64,000 bases of DNA from Halopiger aswanensis (lineage in GTDB: Archaea > Halobacteriota > Halobacteria > Halobacteriales > Natrialbaceae): contig NZ_RAPO01000001.1 of NCBI RefSeq assembly GCF_003610195.1, positions 1,240,001 to 1,304,000 on the forward strand, in the 5' to 3' direction. Positions 51,444 through 59,609 of this stretch are shown here, one piece after another (the stretch's first letter is position 1; every line of letters starts with the position of its first letter). The position numbers and the translations under genes are program-made. The notes under the pieces were generated by a model. It was not told the origin of the DNA. It searched no databases and worked only from the letters and a program-made list of their open reading frames with translations.

Positions 51444-53105
51444 ATGCCCGACCGCCGATCCCTCGCGGACCGCGTGCCGCGGCGCCTGACGCGCCGGCAT
51501 CGATTAGTGCTCATCTACGCGGTCGCCGTCGTCGCCGTCGTGCTCTTCTACACGGTGATTTACAACCTGGGAATGCGCTACCTCGAGCACCGCCCGCACT
51601 CGATCTTCCGGTCGCTGCAGACGGTCACCGAGACGATGACGACGACGGGGTTCGGCGCGGACTCGCCGTGGGCGACGCCGGTGATGAACCTGCTGATGGT
51701 GACGATACAGGTAACGGGCATCCTGATCGGGTTCGTCGCCCTCCGCGTGCTCGTCATCCCGCTGTTCGAGCGCACGCCGATCCACCTCGACGACCGACTC
51801 ACGGCCAAGGACGACCACGTCGTCGTCGCGGAGTACCGTCGCGACACCGGCGTCCTGCTCGACGAACTCGAGGACCTCGACATCGACTACGTCCTCATCG
51901 AGTCCGACGAGGAGGAGGCGAAGCGACTCTCCGACGACGGCTATCAGGCGATCAACGGCGACCCCGAAGACCGGGCGGATCTCGAGCGAGCGCTGATCCG
52001 GGACGCGTCATTGTTGATCACCGACGCCGAGGATCGGACGGCGAGCATCCTGCTGACGGCGCTGGAGGCCAATCCGGACCTGCGGACGATCAGTTTCACG
52101 GAGTCGACGCGCCACGACGCGGCGTTGACCGAAATCGGCGTCGACAGAGCCGTCGCGCCGCACGCGCTCATCGGTCGCCGACTCGCAGAGAAGGCGACGA
52201 CGCCCGTCGCGGTCGAGGACGCCGACGCGGCGTCGATCACGGTTCGGGAGATCCTCGTTCGGCGCGAGAGTCCGCTGCACGGCGTTCGGCTGGGCGACTC
52301 GCCGGTCGCGGACCACCCGGAACTGACCCTGGTCGGCGGCTGGTTCGACGGCGTGCTCCGGCTGTCCCCGCCCGGCGACATTCGGCTGACGCCGAACACC
52401 GTGTTGGTCGTCGCCGGACCGGAGGGAGAGATCGACGACGTCTCGAGCGAGGTGGCCGGCGTCCGGCCGTCCTATCCCGCGAGACACGAACGGATCCTCG
52501 TCGCGGGCGCCGGCGAGGGCGGCGCGGCGGCCGTCGACGCGCTCCCCGACGACGTGTCGGTGACGGTCGTCGACCAGTCCGCGGACGCGGTCGTCGAGCC
52601 CGATATCGTCGGCGATATCACCGAACCGGGGACCCTTCGAGCGGCCGGCCTCGAGGAGGCGAGCGCGTTGATCGTAACCGTCGACGACGACGCGAGCGCA
52701 CTCTTAACGATCGCGACGGCGCGGTCGCTCTCGGGCGACGTCGAAATACTCGCTCGCGTGACCGACACGCGGAAGGTGACGCCGGCGTTCAAAGCGGGGG
52801 CCGATTACGTGCTCTCCGTCCAGCAGGCGTCGGCGCGGCTGGTCGCAGCCGAGGTCCACGGCGAGCGCGTCGTCGATCCGACGAGTCAGATTCGGATCGT
52901 CCGCACCGACGCCGCGCCGTTTACCGGCGACTCGCCGATCGACTTCCGGCGGGATACCGAACGAGGCTGGACGCTGGTCGGTATCGTCCGGGACGGAACG
53001 ATCATCACCGACGAAGAGACCGAGATCGAACCCGACGACGAGATTATCGTCGCCGGCAGCGACGAGACTATTCGGGAGTTCGAACGAACGGTCGACGTCA
53101 CCTGA
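51444..53105 (+). CDS. Potassium channel with two RCK domains
   Basis: 553 residues. Two membrane helices (about 20-42 and 80-105) flank a pore loop TMTTTGFGADSP, where TTGFG (67-71) replaces the TVGYG filter of many K+ channels; the variant also occurs in other channels. Two Rossmann-type RCK (TrkA-N) domains follow: the first (from about 125) has a degenerate nucleotide site, the second (from about 350) has LVAGAGEGGAAAVDAL; each ends with a TrkA-C. The cytoplasmic part would gate K+ flux in response to nucleotides or Ca2+, which matters because haloarchaea keep molar K+ inside. It lies between the two moeA genes. Confidence 0.93.
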   Translation: MPDRRSLADRVPRRLTRRHRLVLIYAVAVVAVVLFYTVIYNLGMRYLEHRPHSIFRSLQTVTETMTTTGFGADSPWATPVMNLLMVTIQVTGILIGFVALRVLVIPLFERTPIHLDDRLTAKDDHVVVAEYRRDTGVLLDELEDLDIDYVLIESDEEEAKRLSDDGYQAINGDPEDRADLERALIRDASLLITDAEDRTASILLTALEANPDLRTISFTESTRHDAALTEIGVDRAVAPHALIGRRLAEKATTPVAVEDADAASITVREILVRRESPLHGVRLGDSPVADHPELTLVGGWFDGVLRLSPPGDIRLTPNTVLVVAGPEGEIDDVSSEVAGVRPSYPARHERILVAGAGEGGAAAVDALPDDVSVTVVDQSADAVVEPDIVGDITEPGTLRAAGLEEASALIVTVDDDASALLTIATARSLSGDVEILARVTDTRKVTPAFKAGADYVLSVQQASARLVAAEVHGERVVDPTSQIRIVRTDAAPFTGDSPIDFRRDTERGWTLVGIVRDGTIITDEETEIEPDDEIIVAGSDETIREFERTVDVT

Positions 53106-53120
53106 TGGGCCGCCGTCGCG

Positions 53121-53444
53121 TCACTCGAGGCGGCGCCACTGCGGCGCCGATCGCAGCTCCGGCAGCGCCGACGCCAGATCCAGCTCCGCGGCGCCGTAGA
53201 ATTTCTCCCGCCCGACGGGCGTTCGGACGCGGATAACGATGGTGTTGCTCGTCACCCGAAAGATCGAAAGCTGCCACGTCCGACCCGCCGGCTCCCACTC
53301 GCTGTGCAGCGTCGCCTCCTCGTCGTCGACGACCCGCGAGCCGAGTTCCCAGCTCAGCCGCGTCAGGTGGGGCAGGTCGAACGGCACCGCATCGGGTAGC
53401 GACGCGCCCGCGTTCCCCCCGTCCTGAAAGCCATGGGTAGCCAT
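53121..53444 (-). CDS. Small hypothetical protein
   Basis: 107 residues from the ATG at 53444. Another ATG at 53483 lies too close to the TATA-like TTTATAAA at 53493-53500 to be translated from that promoter. The sequence has aromatic- and charged-residue-rich strands (LPHLTRLSWELGSRVVDDEEATLHSEWEPAG, RTWQLSIFRVTSNTIVIRVR), a small beta-rich domain of a haloarchaea-restricted type that I cannot name. It may be cytoplasmic; no membrane segment or signal peptide is present. It converges with the K+ channel gene and follows the MATE exporter gene on the same strand. Confidence 0.75.
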   Translation of the reverse strand: MATHGFQDGGNAGASLPDAVPFDLPHLTRLSWELGSRVVDDEEATLHSEWEPAGRTWQLSIFRVTSNTIVIRVRTPVGREKFYGAAELDLASALPELRSAPQWRRLE

Positions 53445-53492
53445 ACCACGCAGTTCACCACTCGAGCCTAAAAAGTCACTCATTGTTGTTCA

Positions 53493-53500
53493 TTTATAAA
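53493..53500 (-). promoter_or_regulatory. TATA element of the small hypothetical gene at 53444
   Basis: TTTATAAA reads the same on both strands. On the minus strand its centre lies about 26 nt upstream of a transcript start near 53470, which leaves the ATG at 53444 as the first inside the RNA. Confidence 0.55.
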
Positions 53501-53521
53501 CTGCGGCCGACGGGAACGGAA

Positions 53522-55033
53522 CTAGTCGCTCGGCGACGATTCCGGCCGGTAGGTCCGGCTGATCGCCTTCCAGTGGCCCGCCTCGAACCGGTAGTAGGTG
53601 ACGACGGCGGGGACGAGCGTCTCGAGGATCAACGCGGCGTAGAGGGTACCGATTCCCAGCGGGGTGACGCTCGCGAGGTACGGCAGCGGGACGTGGTACA
53701 CGCCCAGCGCAGTGACGGGGATCGCGAAGACGTAGCGGCCGAGCACCTGCCCGTAGAATGGCCAGTTCGTGTCGCCGCTGGCCCGCAGCGGGCCGGTCGC
53801 GCCGCTGCTGATCCCGAGGAAGACGACGCTGACGCAGGCGACGGCGATGAACGACGTTACCGTGGGCAGGATCGACGGATCGTCGACGAAGACGCGGCCG
53901 ACCTGCTCGGCGAACACGAGGACGAACGCGCCGCTGACGACGTAGACCGCCGTGCCGAACCAGAGCACCTCGCGGCCGTAGGTGTCGGCGTCGCCCTCGT
54001 CGCCGGTGCCGAGTTCCTGCCCGACCAGGCTCGAGGAGGCGAGCGAGAAGCCCCAACCGGGCGTGTTCATCAGCCCGCGGACGCGCCGGGCGACGATGTA
54101 CGCGGCCAGTACGTTCGGGCCGAACATCGCGACGAGCGCGAGCATCGGGAACTGGGCGGCCCGCCGGGCGATGTTCGTAAACGCCAGCGGCGTCCCGATC
54201 TCGAGGACGGTCCGGATCTCGGCGACCGTCGCGTGGGGCCACGCGAGGCTGATCGTCACGGGGAACGCGCCGATCAGCGGCAGCCGGCCAGTCGTGAGTC
54301 CGACGGTAAAGGCCGCAAGGACGAGCATGTTCGCGACCGCGGTGCCGATCGCCGCGCCGACGACGCCCATTCCGAACGCGAATATCAGAACCGCGTTGAT
54401 CGCGATGTTGACCACCGCGCCGCCGGCACGCAGGACCATCGGCGTCCAGGCGTCGTCCGCCCCGACGAGGGTCCGACTGCCGATGAGGTTCAGCGCCGCG
54501 AACGGCAGGCCGACGGCGACGGTCCGAAGGTAGGCGGCGCCGTAGCCGATCGAGTCGGCGTCGTCGCCGACCAGCGCGATCAGCCGTTCCGGCACCGCGC
54601 CGAACAGGAGCGCCAGCGGGATCACGAGCGCGGCGACGATCAGCGCGCTCGTCGTCACCGCCCGCGAGAGGTCCTCTTCAGCGCCGGCGCCGTACCGCTG
54701 GGAGACGAGGCTGATCGTCGCGCCGGCGATCCCGCCGCCGAACGCGAAGCCGATCCCCCAGTAGGGCGTCGCGAGTCCGACGCCGCCGATCGCCGCCGGG
54801 CCCAGCGCCATCCCGACCATCGCGACGTCGGCCGCGGACTTGGACATCCGGGCGATCCCGGTCACGATCCGCGGCCAGGCGAGGTCGGTGGTCCGTTCGA
54901 CGCGCTCCGCGTCGATGATCCCGACTCGCGCGAGGGCGTAGCCGACCGCCAGCAGGAGCCACCGGAACGGGTTCGGCAGGTCGCTCCAACTCCAGCGAAA
55001 AGCCACGCCGGGCCGTTCGCGATCCCCCGACAA
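53522..55033 (-). CDS. MATE-family efflux transporter
   Basis: 503 residues from a TTG at 55033; a GTG at 55006 nine codons later is also possible. About 12 helices: the first block opens with ERTTDLAWPRIVTGIARMSKSAADVAMVG, and the symmetrical second half with IRTVLEIGTPLAFTNIARRAAQFPMLALVAMFGPNVLAAY, both typical for MATE antiporters, which expel drugs or metabolites with Na+ or H+. The N-terminal 40 residues include an extra hydrophobic stretch (RWLLLAVGYALARVG). The C-terminal tail is polar. The substrate is not known. Confidence 0.92.
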   Translation of the reverse strand: MSGDRERPGVAFRWSWSDLPNPFRWLLLAVGYALARVGIIDAERVERTTDLAWPRIVTGIARMSKSAADVAMVGMALGPAAIGGVGLATPYWGIGFAFGGGIAGATISLVSQRYGAGAEEDLSRAVTTSALIVAALVIPLALLFGAVPERLIALVGDDADSIGYGAAYLRTVAVGLPFAALNLIGSRTLVGADDAWTPMVLRAGGAVVNIAINAVLIFAFGMGVVGAAIGTAVANMLVLAAFTVGLTTGRLPLIGAFPVTISLAWPHATVAEIRTVLEIGTPLAFTNIARRAAQFPMLALVAMFGPNVLAAYIVARRVRGLMNTPGWGFSLASSSLVGQELGTGDEGDADTYGREVLWFGTAVYVVSGAFVLVFAEQVGRVFVDDPSILPTVTSFIAVACVSVVFLGISSGATGPLRASGDTNWPFYGQVLGRYVFAIPVTALGVYHVPLPYLASVTPLGIGTLYAALILETLVPAVVTYYRFEAGHWKAISRTYRPESSPSD

Positions 55034-55092
55034 ATGTCTTCACGTCCCGGAATATTTCTGTTCGACCGCGCGCGGAATCGAATTCGACCGAC

Positions 55093-55100
55093 GTTTTTAG
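55093..55100 (+). promoter_or_regulatory. TATA element of the second moeA gene
   Basis: GTTTTTAG lies 23-30 nt before the ATG at 55123; a leaderless transcript is expected. Confidence 0.55.
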
Positions 55101-55122
55101 CCTCCGACCCCGAAGGACCGGT

Positions 55123-57045
55123 ATGGACCGCAAGGAGTTTCGCGATCTCGCCTCCCCCGCGGAGGCCCGCGAAGCGATCGACTCGCTGTCGCTGACGGCC
55201 GGCGTCGAACGCGTCCCCCTCGAGGAGGCCCGCGGCCGGGTCCTCGTGGCGCGACTGGACGCCGAACTCGACGTGCCGGGGTTCGACCGGGCGACCCTCG
55301 ACGGCTACGCCCTCCGGGCTCGAGACACGTTCGGTGCCGACGAGGCCGACCCCGCTCGCCTCGAACTCGTCGGCGAGGTACACGCCGGCGAGGAACCCGA
55401 GGTGGAACTCGAGGACGGCCAAGCGGCGGAAATCTCGACGGGTGCGGTGATGCCCGACGGGGCGGACGCGATGGTGCCCGTCGAGCGAACCGACACGGCT
55501 GCAGACGGGGACGAGGTACTGATCCGCACGTCCGTCGCGCCCGGCGACAACGTCATGTTCGCCGGTGCGGACGTCGCCGCCGGCGAGCGCGCGCTCGGCC
55601 CGGGGACGCGAATCACGCCGCGGGATATCGGCCTGCTCTCGGCGCTTGGCATCGACGAGGTACCGGTCCGCGGTCGCCCGAAAGTCGGCATCGTCTCGAC
55701 GGGCGACGAACTCGTCCGCCCCGGCGAGGACGTCGACAGCGACCGCGGGGAGATCTACGACGTCAACAGCTACACGATCGCGGCGGGCGTCGAGGACGCC
55801 GGCGGCGAGGCCGTCCTCTACCCCCACGCCGGCGACGAGCAGGACGAGATGGAACGGATCCTCCGGGAGGCCGCCGCGGAGTGTGACCTCGTGCTCTCCT
55901 CGGGGTCGACCAGCGCGAGCGCGGTCGACGTGATCTACCGGGTCATCGAGGAGCAGGGCGAACTGCTGCTCCACGGGGTCAGCGTCAAGCCCGGGAAGCC
56001 GATGCTCGTCGGCCGACTGGGGGTCTCCGAGCCGCGCTCGGACGGCTCGGAAGGCGAGCGCCGCTCGTCTTCCGGTGACTCGGCGTACGTCGGCCTCCCC
56101 GGCTACCCCGTCTCCGCGATGATGGTCTTCCGCACGTTCGTCGCGCCCGCGATCCGCGAAGCTGCCGGCATTCCGGAACCGAAGGCCACGACCGTCACCG
56201 GCCGAATGGCTCGCGAGGAGCGCTACGGCGAGGGTCGAATGCGGCTGATGCCGGTCGGTCTGGTAACGGACGGCGACGGCGACACCCTCGTCTACCCCGT
56301 CGACAAGGGCTCCGGCGCGACCACCAGCCTCGCCGAAGCCGACGGCGTCGTCGAGGTCCCGCCCGAGACCGACTACCTCGAGAACGGCGAGTCCGTCGAC
56401 GTCCGGTTGTTCTCGCCGGACGTCCGGCCGCCGACCCTGCTCGGCGTCGGCGAGGACGATCCGACGCTGAACCGGCTGCTCGACCGCCTCGAGCACCCGC
56501 GCTACCTCTCGGTCGGCTCCCGACCGGCGCTGCGGCGGCTCCGCGAGGGCGTGCCCGACGTCGCCGTCGTCGCCGGCCCGATCGACCGCGAGGTCGACGC
56601 GGTCGAACTCGGCCGCTGGGAGCGCGAGTGGGGGCTGATCGCCCGCGCCGGCAACCCGAAGGAGATCGAGGACCTCGACGACCTGATCGACCGCGATCTC
56701 CGGTTCGTCAACCGGACGACCGACTCCGGGCTGCGAACGAGCCTCGGCGCGGCTGCCGCCGAGATCGCCGAGGACCGCGGCGTCGACCGCCGGGAGATCG
56801 TCGACGCGATCGACGGCTTCGACCTCGGGCTGCGCGCCCACGAGAGCCCCGCCCGGAAGGTCATCGCCGGCGACGCCGACGCCGGCCTCGGACTCCGCGA
56901 GACGGCCGAGCGGCTCGATCTCGCGTTCGCGCCGGTCGGCACCCAGCCGGTGCGGATCGTGGCGAATCCGGACCGGACCGACAAGGACGGCGTCCGCGAC
57001 CTCGAGCGGGTGCTCGCGGATGCTGACGAAGTCGCGACCCGGTAA
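55123..57045 (+). CDS. moeA: MoeA fused to a C-terminal periplasmic-binding-like domain
   Basis: 640 residues. Residues about 5-405 are MoeA: DGYALRARDTFGADE, ISTGAVMPDGADAMVPVERT, LLSALGIDEVPV, VLSSGSTSASAVDVIYRVI and GLPGYPVSAMMVF. The TGG of the usual active loop is SSG here, the variant normal for this archaeal/bacterial MoeA subtype. A PBP-like domain (about 415-640) then starts with LLGVGEDDPTLNRLL and includes RWEREWGLIARAGNPKEI and VNRTTDSGLRTSL, resembling molybdate/tungstate-binding LysR-effector folds. In family terms it may sense metal or MPT. Two MoeA forms in one window suggest division of labour. Confidence 0.95.
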   Translation: MDRKEFRDLASPAEAREAIDSLSLTAGVERVPLEEARGRVLVARLDAELDVPGFDRATLDGYALRARDTFGADEADPARLELVGEVHAGEEPEVELEDGQAAEISTGAVMPDGADAMVPVERTDTAADGDEVLIRTSVAPGDNVMFAGADVAAGERALGPGTRITPRDIGLLSALGIDEVPVRGRPKVGIVSTGDELVRPGEDVDSDRGEIYDVNSYTIAAGVEDAGGEAVLYPHAGDEQDEMERILREAAAECDLVLSSGSTSASAVDVIYRVIEEQGELLLHGVSVKPGKPMLVGRLGVSEPRSDGSEGERRSSSGDSAYVGLPGYPVSAMMVFRTFVAPAIREAAGIPEPKATTVTGRMAREERYGEGRMRLMPVGLVTDGDGDTLVYPVDKGSGATTSLAEADGVVEVPPETDYLENGESVDVRLFSPDVRPPTLLGVGEDDPTLNRLLDRLEHPRYLSVGSRPALRRLREGVPDVAVVAGPIDREVDAVELGRWEREWGLIARAGNPKEIEDLDDLIDRDLRFVNRTTDSGLRTSLGAAAAEIAEDRGVDRREIVDAIDGFDLGLRAHESPARKVIAGDADAGLGLRETAERLDLAFAPVGTQPVRIVANPDRTDKDGVRDLERVLADADEVATR

Positions 57046-57132
57046 GGCGATCGGGAGCGATCGGGGGCGATCGACGCCGATCGAGTGTCGACAAATCAAC
57101 GAATCCGACAGTCAGCGGCCGCACAACAGCGG

Positions 57133-57139
57133 TTTTTAG
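57133..57139 (+). promoter_or_regulatory. TATA element of the HTH-10 regulator gene
   Basis: TTTTTAG lies 24-30 nt before the ATG at 57163 and supports that start over one 26 codons upstream. Confidence 0.5.
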
Positions 57140-57162
57140 TTCGCGGCGGTGTACGACGCTCG

Positions 57163-57837
57163 ATGGCTACCATAGCCGAGCTTCGGCTGCCGGCCTCGGA
57201 CGCGCTCCTCGAGACGGCGTTCGAGCACGCGCCGGACGCGGCGTTCGAACTCGAGCCGGTCGTCTCGCAGACGCCGCCCAGTATCTGGGTCGCCGGCGTC
57301 GGGCGCTCGCGCGCCGAGACGGCGTTCGATGCCGATCCGGAGGTCGAAACCTACGAACTCCTTGTCGAGACGTCGGCCCGCCACCTGTTCACCGTGGACT
57401 TCGTCAGGGGAGCGGGGCCCGAACGACTGTGCGATGTGCTGCTCGCAGACGGGGGCTCGCTGCTCGAGGCGCGGGGGACCAACGGCTGGTGGCGAGCCCG
57501 TGCGCGATTTCCGGATCGAGGCACGCTCTGTGACGCCTACGATCGGCTCGTCGACCGCGGCGTCAACGCCGACCTCCGGCGGCTCACCGACGTTACGGAC
57601 GTCGCACAGCACACGAAAGCCAGCAGCCGACTGACGCCCCAACAGCGCGAGGCCCTCGAGGCGGCGCTCGAGTACGGCTACTTCGAGATTCCGCGCGCGA
57701 TCTCGATGGCCGAACTGGCGGACGAACTGGGGATTTCGCACCAGGCGCTCTCGGAGCGGTTCCGCCGCGCCTACGAGACGCTGGTCGACGAGGAACTCCA
57801 GTCGAACGGGGAGGCGTCGCTGGTCGACGGTTCGTGA
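57163..57837 (+). CDS. HTH-10 (bacterio-opsin-activator-like) regulator
   Basis: 224 residues from ATG 57163. The C-terminal 55 residues are an HTH-10 domain: LTPQQREALEAALEYGYFEIPRAISMAELADELGISHQALSERFRRAYETLV, the DNA-binding module of haloarchaeal Bat-type regulators. The N-terminal 160 residues form a beta-rich sensor of the bacterio-opsin-activator type, but lack a GAF or PAS domain. These regulators often act on genes near them or on energy metabolism; here it follows the moeA fusion gene on the same strand by 117 nt and could respond to molybdenum or stress. No target site is seen. Confidence 0.9.
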   Translation: MATIAELRLPASDALLETAFEHAPDAAFELEPVVSQTPPSIWVAGVGRSRAETAFDADPEVETYELLVETSARHLFTVDFVRGAGPERLCDVLLADGGSLLEARGTNGWWRARARFPDRGTLCDAYDRLVDRGVNADLRRLTDVTDVAQHTKASSRLTPQQREALEAALEYGYFEIPRAISMAELADELGISHQALSERFRRAYETLVDEELQSNGEASLVDGS

Positions 57838-57860
57838 CCGACAGTCCGGAATCAAGATGG

Positions 57861-58490
57861 TTAGAACAGTTCGTCGAACGACTGCACGCGGTAGTCTCCG
57901 AGGACGCACCGGCCGCGCCGGTCGTGGCCGAGGCGCTCGACGTGAATCGCGTCGAGGCCGGCGTTCCAGGCCGCGCCGACGTCGCAGTCCCCGTCGCCGG
58001 CCAGGACGCCCTGGTGGCCGTTGTTCGCGACGCCGAGGTCGCGCATAACCTGCTGGACCGGTTCGGGATCGGGCTTCCAGCCGGTTTCCTCCGTACAGCA
58101 CAGCCGCGCGTCGAACCAGTCCCGGATGCCGACGTTGTCCAGCACCGGCTCCGCGAGGAATTCCTGGCAGTGCGTAACGAGCCCGACCGGCGCCTCGAGG
58201 TCGCCGACGAACTCCGCGTCCTCGTGGAGGTAGGTCTGTTCGGCCCGGACCATCGGGTCCTCCTCGTCGTGGAACACCTCCCAGAACGCCTCGGGGTCGA
58301 TCCCCCACTCGCGGAGCTGTCGGTTCCGCGAGCCGGTCAGACCGTTCCAGAGGATCTCAGCCTCCCGATCGGAGAACTCCCGGCCCAGCCGATCGCCGAC
58401 CCGGTCGAACACGTCGCGGGTGTACGACCAGTCGACGTCCACCAGGGTACCGTCGAGATCGAGCAACCAGAAGTCGTACTCGGAGACCAT
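57861..58490 (-). CDS. HAD-superfamily phosphatase
   Basis: 209 residues. Motif I is LLDLDGTLVDVDW, motif II GLVTHCQE, motif III contains the lysine in EETGWKPDPEPVQQVM, and motif IV AGDGDCDVGAAWNAGL. The cap domain spans about 15-95 and contains WSYTRDVFDRVGDRLGREF. The DLD variant of motif I is compatible with activity. It resembles phosphoglycolate-phosphatase-type hydrolases, which act on small phosphomonoesters in the cytoplasm. It converges with the HTH-10 gene (23-nt gap). Confidence 0.92.
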   Translation of the reverse strand: MVSEYDFWLLDLDGTLVDVDWSYTRDVFDRVGDRLGREFSDREAEILWNGLTGSRNRQLREWGIDPEAFWEVFHDEEDPMVRAEQTYLHEDAEFVGDLEAPVGLVTHCQEFLAEPVLDNVGIRDWFDARLCCTEETGWKPDPEPVQQVMRDLGVANNGHQGVLAGDGDCDVGAAWNAGLDAIHVERLGHDRRGRCVLGDYRVQSFDELF

Positions 58491-58569
58491 CGGGACACAG
58501 GAGTACGTGATCTTCGAGTAAATGTGTACCGGTCCTGACCCTCTCGTAATCTAGAGCGATCGGGAGCGA

Positions 58570-58953
58570 TCAGGACGAATCCGTCACCCGAATGCTCGAG
58601 CCGAGATACTTCGAAAGCACTTCCGAGACGGCGTCGGCGTTGAACGCCTCGAGATCGGCCGCGATTGCGGCCTTCAGCGCGTCGAAGTACTGTTCGTCGA
58701 CCTGCAGTTCGCGAAACGAGACCGACTCGACGGGCTGGTCGAGCCACCCTTCGGCGAGTTGGCAGGCGTACTCCTGATCGGCAACCTCGCCCCGCCAGAG
58801 CGTGTTCCGGAAGAACAGCCAGCCCTCGGTGCCCGGCTCCGGCGCCTCGCGAAAGACGGTGACGGTCGTTTCGGCGCTCGAGGGCTCGACGCTGATCCCG
58901 TCGCGTGCGGGCTCGAGGCGGACTTGAACGGCGAAGACGTAGTTCCCTTCCAT
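58570..58953 (-). CDS. LWR-salt family protein
   Basis: 127 residues from ATG 58953. It carries the short LWR motif that names this haloarchaeal family (RNTLWRGEV, residues 49-57), an N-terminal beta-strand pattern (NYVFAVQVRLEPARDG) and helices toward the C-terminus (YFDALKAAIAADLEAFNADAVSEVLSKYLGSSIRV). The family is confined to salt-loving archaea and its function is unknown. No metal or catalytic motif is visible. Family membership is from memory of the motif. It is downstream of the pterin dehydratase gene on the same strand by 76 nt. Confidence 0.8.
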   Translation of the reverse strand: MEGNYVFAVQVRLEPARDGISVEPSSAETTVTVFREAPEPGTEGWLFFRNTLWRGEVADQEYACQLAEGWLDQPVESVSFRELQVDEQYFDALKAAIAADLEAFNADAVSEVLSKYLGSSIRVTDSS

Positions 58954-59029
58954 CTCGCTTCGTCTCAGTGCCGGTTTCAATCGTGGTTTCGGAAACGACT
59001 ACGACTCCGATAGTAACGGACTCGAATCG

Positions 59030-59314
59030 CTACTCAGCGTTGCGCTCGGACTCGATCAACTCCGCCATCTCGAGGTCGTCGTCGGTGATGCCGCCCTCCT
59101 CGTGGGAGGTGAGCCGCACCTCGACTTCCTTGTAGCGGATGACGATCTCCGGGTGGTGGAACTGCGACTCGGCGATTTCGCCGACCATCTGGGCGAAGTT
59201 GACGCCGCGGAGGTACTCGTCGAACTCGTAGGTGCGAACGATCTCGTCGCCCTCGCGCGTCCAGTTGTCGGGAAGCCCCGCCTCGATCTCGTCGTCGGAC
59301 AGTAAGTCGCCCAT
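59030..59314 (-). CDS. 4a-hydroxytetrahydrobiopterin dehydratase (PCD/DCoH)
   Basis: 94 residues from ATG 59314. Pterin-4a-carbinolamine dehydratases recycle the pterin cofactor after aromatic amino acid hydroxylation. The active-site histidines are visible in QFHHPEI (His53, His54) and a third in LTSHEEGG (His71); the opening LLSDDEIEAGLPDNWTREGDEIVRTYEF and the C-terminal GITDDDLEMAELIE also match. It is typical in length. Many haloarchaea have this gene without a known hydroxylase partner, so its true substrate is open. Upstream of the LWR-salt gene and likely cotranscribed. Confidence 0.92.
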   Translation of the reverse strand: MGDLLSDDEIEAGLPDNWTREGDEIVRTYEFDEYLRGVNFAQMVGEIAESQFHHPEIVIRYKEVEVRLTSHEEGGITDDDLEMAELIESERNAE

Positions 59315-59609
59315 GGCCGACCGAACGGAAGCCACTCAAATAATGGTTGTGCCGCTGCGACTGCGAGTGATTCCGCCCCTCGAGCGCCGCTTACGTCGGA
59401 TATCGTCGAAATCAACGTATCGAACGATGAGACCGATGGAGACCGAGATTCGACCGATCTCAGGACGAATAACTGATAAAACGCGGCGAAACAACCGCAT
59501 TTTTTAGATCGGACTACCTACATGCGACCGGTTGCGGTGCGGTACGGTTCGCTGTACAGTGACGTAATCGACGAGTCGCAACGAGCTGACCGAACGCTGA
59601 CATACCGAC

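Noticed and set aside
53483-57099. Long arginine/aspartate-rich open frames opposite the MATE exporter and the second moeA
   Set aside because: They lie in antisense to well-supported genes, lack any recognisable motif and have composition unlike haloarchaeal proteins.
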